This document shows, piece after piece, positions 6,051-8,295 of a stretch of 8,295 nt of DNA. Source of the stretch: Zoogloeaceae bacterium. Its GTDB lineage: Bacteria > Pseudomonadota > Gammaproteobacteria > Burkholderiales > Rhodocyclaceae. The first letter of the stretch is position 1; every line of letters starts with the position of its first letter. Under the pieces are notes generated by a model. That model was not told the DNA's origin. It did no database searches and was given only the letters and a program-made list of their open reading frames with translations. Position numbers and translations under genes: made by a program. The stretch lies in contig JAIRLE010000070.1 in assembly GCA_031259605.1 (NCBI GenBank), forward strand, positions 1 through 8,295, in the 5' to 3' direction.

Positions 6051-6521
6051 ATGTCGAACTCTCACAACCTGCGGGAAATGGGGCTGAAAGCCACGCTTCC
6101 CCGCCTGAAGATTCTTGAGCTTTTTGAAAAGAGCCAAGTTCGTCACCTGGGCGCAGAGGACGTCTACCGCCTGCTGTTGGCGGAAGGCGTGGACATCGGT
6201 TTGGCGACCGTCTATCGGGTGCTGACCCAGTTTGAACAGGCGGGATTGCTGGAACGTCATTTTTTCGATTCGGGCAAGGCCACCTTTGAAATCAACGAGG
6301 GTATGCACCACGACCATCTGGTGTGCGTCGATTGCGGACACGTGGCGGAATTCTGCGACGAGGAGATCGAGCGTCTGCAAAAAAAAGTGGCCGCCGAACG
6401 CGGCTTTGCAATCGAGGGACATGCCCTCTACCTGTACGTGCGCTGCACCAGGCCCGACTGCGCCAACCGCCGGGAGGCGGAAAGCAGGCACCGCAACATC
6501 GACGCCGACAACGCCGCCTGA
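6051..6521 (+). CDS. fur: Ferric uptake regulator Fur
   Basis: This 156-residue metalloregulator represses iron-uptake genes when loaded with Fe2+. The N-terminal winged-helix domain (about 1-83) has GLKATLPRLKILELF, HLGAEDVYRLL and the recognition helix GLATVYRVLTQFEQAGLL. Metal ligands expected from E. coli Fur are present: His32, Glu80, His87 and His89 for one site; His86, Asp88, Glu107 and His124 for the other. Structural zinc cysteines are Cys92/Cys95 (CVDC) and Cys132/Cys137 (CTRPDC). The usual YGHC before the third cysteine is YVRC here. AGGAA lies 7 nt before the ATG. The arrangement with divergent bamE-dapB is common in Betaproteobacteria. No U-tract terminator in its own direction is seen downstream. 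Confidence 0.96.
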   Translation: MSNSHNLREMGLKATLPRLKILELFEKSQVRHLGAEDVYRLLLAEGVDIGLATVYRVLTQFEQAGLLERHFFDSGKATFEINEGMHHDHLVCVDCGHVAEFCDEEIERLQKKVAAERGFAIEGHALYLYVRCTRPDCANRREAESRHRNIDADNAA

Positions 6522-6528
6522 TTCGCCC

Positions 6529-6558
6529 CAAAAAAAACCCCGGCCGTGAGGCCAGGGT
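6529..6558 (-). terminator. Rho-independent terminator ending the DUF3579-gene transcript
   Basis: On the minus strand, ACCCTGGCC (6558-6550) pairs with GGCCGGGGT (6545-6537) through 9 bp including one G-U, with a TCAC loop, followed by eight T (6537-6530). It starts 205 nt after the DUF3579 stop codon and ends 9 nt past the convergent fur stop codon. Read on the plus strand it has no U-tract, so it does not serve fur well. Confidence 0.8.
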
Positions 6559-6762
6559 CAGGGAGGGTCGGAGCAAGATGAAACAACAGGAGTAAACCGG
6601 GCATTGTCCCTGCCCGTGGATCGGTTGGGGTTGGTGTGCTGTATTGCGACAAACACAGGATAGCGGCGGCGGCGCTCCGCTTCCATAGCTTTGCCGTGCG
6701 GATTGTGTAACCGCTGTTGACCGCGAAAGGCATCGGGCAACAGAACCGGCTCAGGCTGGCGG
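6559..6762 (-). other. About 200-nt non-coding 3' region of the DUF3579 gene, possibly structured
   Basis: No believable gene is seen between the DUF3579 stop and its terminator. On the minus strand a 6-bp hairpin CGGGCA/TGCCCG with a 7-nt loop (6616-6598) is followed by a mostly unpaired C/U-rich stretch with several CUCC motifs (ACTCC, GCTCC, CCTCCC), then the terminator. This could be a long 3' UTR or the source of a small RNA; the sequence alone cannot decide. Confidence 0.3.
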
Positions 6763-7050
6763 TCAGGGCGGAATGGGGCAGACGCTGTCGATGATTTGCA
6801 ATTCGTTCTCCTGCGCGAAATTGAGCAGGAAGGCATAGGCCTCAGGGTCCAACTGGCGGAGCGCGCCGTCGACATAGACCGCTTTTTCGTCCCCATAGTT
6901 GCCGGGACTGGCGTAGGACGAATAGCGCATCTTCTTGGTGGCACCAAAAGCGGAAAGAACGCCGGAGAGCCGATCCGCCCAGTCGCCGGGACGGAATTTC
7001 TTGCCCTGAGTCGTGACGCCCAGGATGATGAAAGAATGAAGTTCGGACAT
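6763..7050 (-). CDS. DUF3579-type small conserved protein
   Basis: This 95-residue protein has no known function. It resembles the DUF3579 family of small betaproteobacterial proteins: the start MSELHSFIILGVTTQGKKFRPGDWADRLSGVLSAFG and the ending LDPEAYAFLLNFAQENELQIIDSVC follow the pattern I recall for that family. It is soluble, with no signal peptide or membrane segment. The start at 7050 fits the family N-terminus, but no Shine-Dalgarno sequence precedes it. It converges on fur and diverges from pth. A weak extended -10 (TGCTATCCT on the minus strand, about 7100-7092) is the best promoter candidate, without a good -35. Family assignment is from memory of sequence style, not a search. Confidence 0.75.
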   Translation of the reverse strand: MSELHSFIILGVTTQGKKFRPGDWADRLSGVLSAFGATKKMRYSSYASPGNYGDEKAVYVDGALRQLDPEAYAFLLNFAQENELQIIDSVCPIPP

Positions 7051-7160
7051 GGGGATTGACTGGACAGAGAACGAAAAACGATGCGGCAAAAAGGATAGCA
7101 CAGCCTTCGCCGCCGTGTTTCGGCCTTGTTGGCGCGTTTTGCGCATCCGGCAACATTGCA

Positions 7161-7183
7161 GGACAATAGCATTGTCCGTTTTT
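7161..7183 (+). other. 7-bp perfect inverted repeat followed by T5
   Basis: GGACAAT, a 3-nt loop and ATTGTCC form a perfect stem, followed by G and five T on the plus strand. It has the form of a weak intrinsic terminator, but no plus-strand gene ends here. A dimeric-regulator operator is the other reading. Confidence 0.4.
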
Positions 7184-7273
7184 CTGGAATCGCCGCGCTT
7201 CCTTTTCTTTTGCCGCGCGGCAGAATAGCGCAACAGGGCAATCGCCCTGATGCCATCCCGCGCTCGCGGCAGG

Positions 7274-7279
7274 TATAAT
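7274..7279 (+). promoter_or_regulatory. pth-ychF promoter -10 element
   Basis: A perfect TATAAT lies 88 nt before the pth ATG. The -35 position (about 7251, TGCCAT) is poor, so an activator or a weak promoter is possible. The 16-bp dyad CAGGGCAATCGCCCTG (7234-7249) lies just upstream of the -35 position. The start site would be near 7286, giving a leader of about 80 nt. Confidence 0.55.
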
Positions 7280-7367
7280 CGGAGGCAGAGGGCAGATCGG
7301 CAACTGGCGGTTTTGCCGCCGTGGATATTCCCACTGTCTTTCGTTCCCAGTTTTGTCTTCCGCCACG

Positions 7368-8000
7368 ATGAACATTCCTCCCCGCCTGATCGTCGGTCTG
7401 GGCAATCCCGGCCATGAATATGCTGCCACGCGCCATAATGCCGGATTCTGGCTGCTGGAGGCATTGGCGCGCAAATCGGGTGTCGCGCTTTTGCCGCAGG
7501 GCAAGTTTTTCGGCAGTGCCGGACGCGCCGGGGATTGCTGGCTCCTGCAACCCGCCACCTTCATGAATCGTTCCGGCCAGGCCGTCGGCGCATTGGCGCG
7601 TTTTTACAGGATTGCGCCAGAAGAAGTGCTGGCGCTGCATGACGATCTGGACCTGCCGCCCGGCGGTATCCGTCTCAAACGAGGCGGCGGCAATGGCGGC
7701 CACAATGGCCTGAAGGATATCGAGGCCGCGCTCGCCACGCCCGATTTCTGGCGGCTGCGTTTGGGCATCGGCCATCCGCGCGCGCTGGGCCTGCGCCAGG
7801 ATGTCGTCGATTTCGTCCTTGCCCGCCCGCGCGCCGAAGAACAAATCGCCATCGACATCGCCATTGAACGCACTCTGAACGCCTGGAACACGCTCGCCGC
7901 AGGCGACTACGCAAAAGCGCAGGGTCTGCTGCACGGCAAGCCCGCGATGGAATCCCGAACCCCTTTTCAAATCAAATTACCCGGAGAAAAACCTGCATGA
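7368..8000 (+). CDS. pth: Peptidyl-tRNA hydrolase
   Basis: This 210-residue cytoplasmic enzyme releases tRNA from peptidyl-tRNAs dropped by ribosomes and is usually essential. The N-terminal signature LIVGLGNPGHEYAATRHNAG holds Asn13 and the catalytic His23. PATFMNRSG (62-70) gives Met66 and Asn67, LHDDLDLPPG the conserved Asp near 93, and GGGNGGHNGLKDI Asn113. The tail after about residue 185 is longer than in E. coli Pth. The ATG at 7368 is chosen to fit the family; a TTG five codons upstream is possible. Neither has a clear ribosome site. Its stop overlaps the ychF start (ATGA), so the two are probably translated from one message. The ribosomal L25 gene rplY, often found before pth, is not here. 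Confidence 0.97.
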   Translation: MNIPPRLIVGLGNPGHEYAATRHNAGFWLLEALARKSGVALLPQGKFFGSAGRAGDCWLLQPATFMNRSGQAVGALARFYRIAPEEVLALHDDLDLPPGGIRLKRGGGNGGHNGLKDIEAALATPDFWRLRLGIGHPRALGLRQDVVDFVLARPRAEEQIAIDIAIERTLNAWNTLAAGDYAKAQGLLHGKPAMESRTPFQIKLPGEKPA

Positions 8001-8295
8001 GCCTGAAATGCGGCATCGTTGGCCTGCCCAACGTCGGCAAATCCACTTTGTTCAACGCCCTCACCAAAGCCGGTATCGACGCGGCGAACTACCCGTTCTG
8101 CACTATCGAACCCAACGTCGGCATCGTCGAAGTGCCCGACGCCCGTCTGGCGCGACTCGCCGCCATCGTCAAACCGCAGAAAATCCAGCCCGCCATCGTC
8201 GAATTCGTCGACATCGCCGGCTTGGTCGCGGGCGCTTCCAAAGGCGAAGGGCTGGGCAACCAGTTCCTCGCCAACATCCGCGAGACCGACGCCAT
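7997..8295 (+). CDS. ychF: Ribosome-associated ATPase YchF/EngD, N-terminal part
   Basis: The first 99 codons are present; the gene runs off the right edge (full proteins are about 363 residues). It is an Obg-family P-loop NTPase that prefers ATP and is linked to ribosomes and stress responses. The Walker A/G1 motif GLPNVGKST is at 9-17, the YchF signature NYPFCTIEPNVGIVEVPD at 31-48, and the G3 motif DIAG at 72-75 is followed by Leu instead of a catalytic Gln, as is normal for this family; GLVAGASKGEGLGNQFL continues it. The start overlaps the pth stop by 4 nt and has GGAG about 10 nt upstream inside pth. Confidence 0.97.
   Translation, partial: MSLKCGIVGLPNVGKSTLFNALTKAGIDAANYPFCTIEPNVGIVEVPDARLARLAAIVKPQKIQPAIVEFVDIAGLVAGASKGEGLGNQFLANIRETDA

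Larger units (their letters stand above)
7051..7367. promoter_or_regulatory. Dyad-rich divergent region between the DUF3579 gene and pth
   Basis: No gene is seen in these 317 bp. They hold several perfect inverted repeats: GGACAAT-AGC-ATTGTCC (7161-7177), the palindrome TGCCGCGCGGCA (7211-7222), CAGGGC-AATC-GCCCTG (7234-7249) and GGCGG-TTTTG-CCGCC (7306-7320). The last would lie in the pth leader. Confidence 0.55.

Noticed and set aside
5943..6491. Upstream in-frame extension of bamE over fur
   Set aside because: The extra residues are antisense to fur; the lipoprotein signal peptide fixes the start near 5942.
7353..7367. TTG start for pth five codons upstream
   Set aside because: The family N-terminus begins at the ATG at 7368, and neither start has a ribosome site to favour the TTG.
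6558..7970. A 470-residue minus-strand open frame across pth, the divergent region and the DUF3579 gene
   Set aside because: It runs antisense to pth and in another frame through the DUF3579 gene, shows no family motif, and passes through promoter and 3'-UTR sequence.
1..8295. Mobile elements, CRISPR array, tRNA or rRNA genes
   Set aside because: No transposase or integrase motifs, no terminal inverted repeats with target duplications, no regularly spaced repeats with unique spacers, and no tRNA TPsiC-like arm pattern was seen.

Overview
The window looks like chromosomal DNA of a betaproteobacterium. The evidence is gene content and protein style: a phaB/phaR pair with strong Ralstonia-type sequence, a divergent fur / bamE-dapB cluster, a DUF3579-type protein (a family I know mainly from Betaproteobacteria) and pth-ychF. 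Rhodocyclales or Nitrosomonadales are reasonable guesses, but the sequence alone does not settle the order. No transposase, integrase, CRISPR array, tRNA or rRNA was seen.

Left part (1-3002, minus strand): a sulfate/thiosulfate ABC importer operon read right to left, sbp > cysT > cysW > cysA. The first three genes are packed with 0-1 nt between them. cysA follows a 117-bp gap made largely of short tandem repeats with a 7-nt period and is cut by the window edge. CysT carries an unusual in-frame periplasmic insertion. A promoter with an operator-like dyad lies upstream of sbp.

Middle part (3118-5942, minus strand): phaR (PHB-responsive regulator), phaB (acetoacetyl-CoA reductase), dapB (lysine/diaminopimelate pathway) and bamE (outer-membrane assembly lipoprotein). 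A strong terminator closes phaB and is followed at once by the phaR promoter. A shared TGCGGYGCA motif lies on the phaR start site and upstream of phaB, which suggests both may be PhaR targets. bamE and dapB form a compact pair.

Right part (5943-8295): fur (plus) diverges from bamE, with overlapping -10 elements and a palindrome beside them. fur converges on a small minus-strand DUF3579-type gene, whose about 200-nt 3' region ends in a strong terminator. A 317-bp dyad-rich region separates that gene from the plus-strand pth-ychF pair, which overlaps by 4 nt; ychF runs off the window.

All genes are housekeeping or core metabolic. I do not see a convincing undescribed multi-gene system. The points most worth checking are the heptanucleotide repeats before cysA, the CysT insertion, the candidate PhaR operators, the compact fur/bamE divergent promoter and the possible 3'-UTR-derived RNA after the DUF3579 gene.
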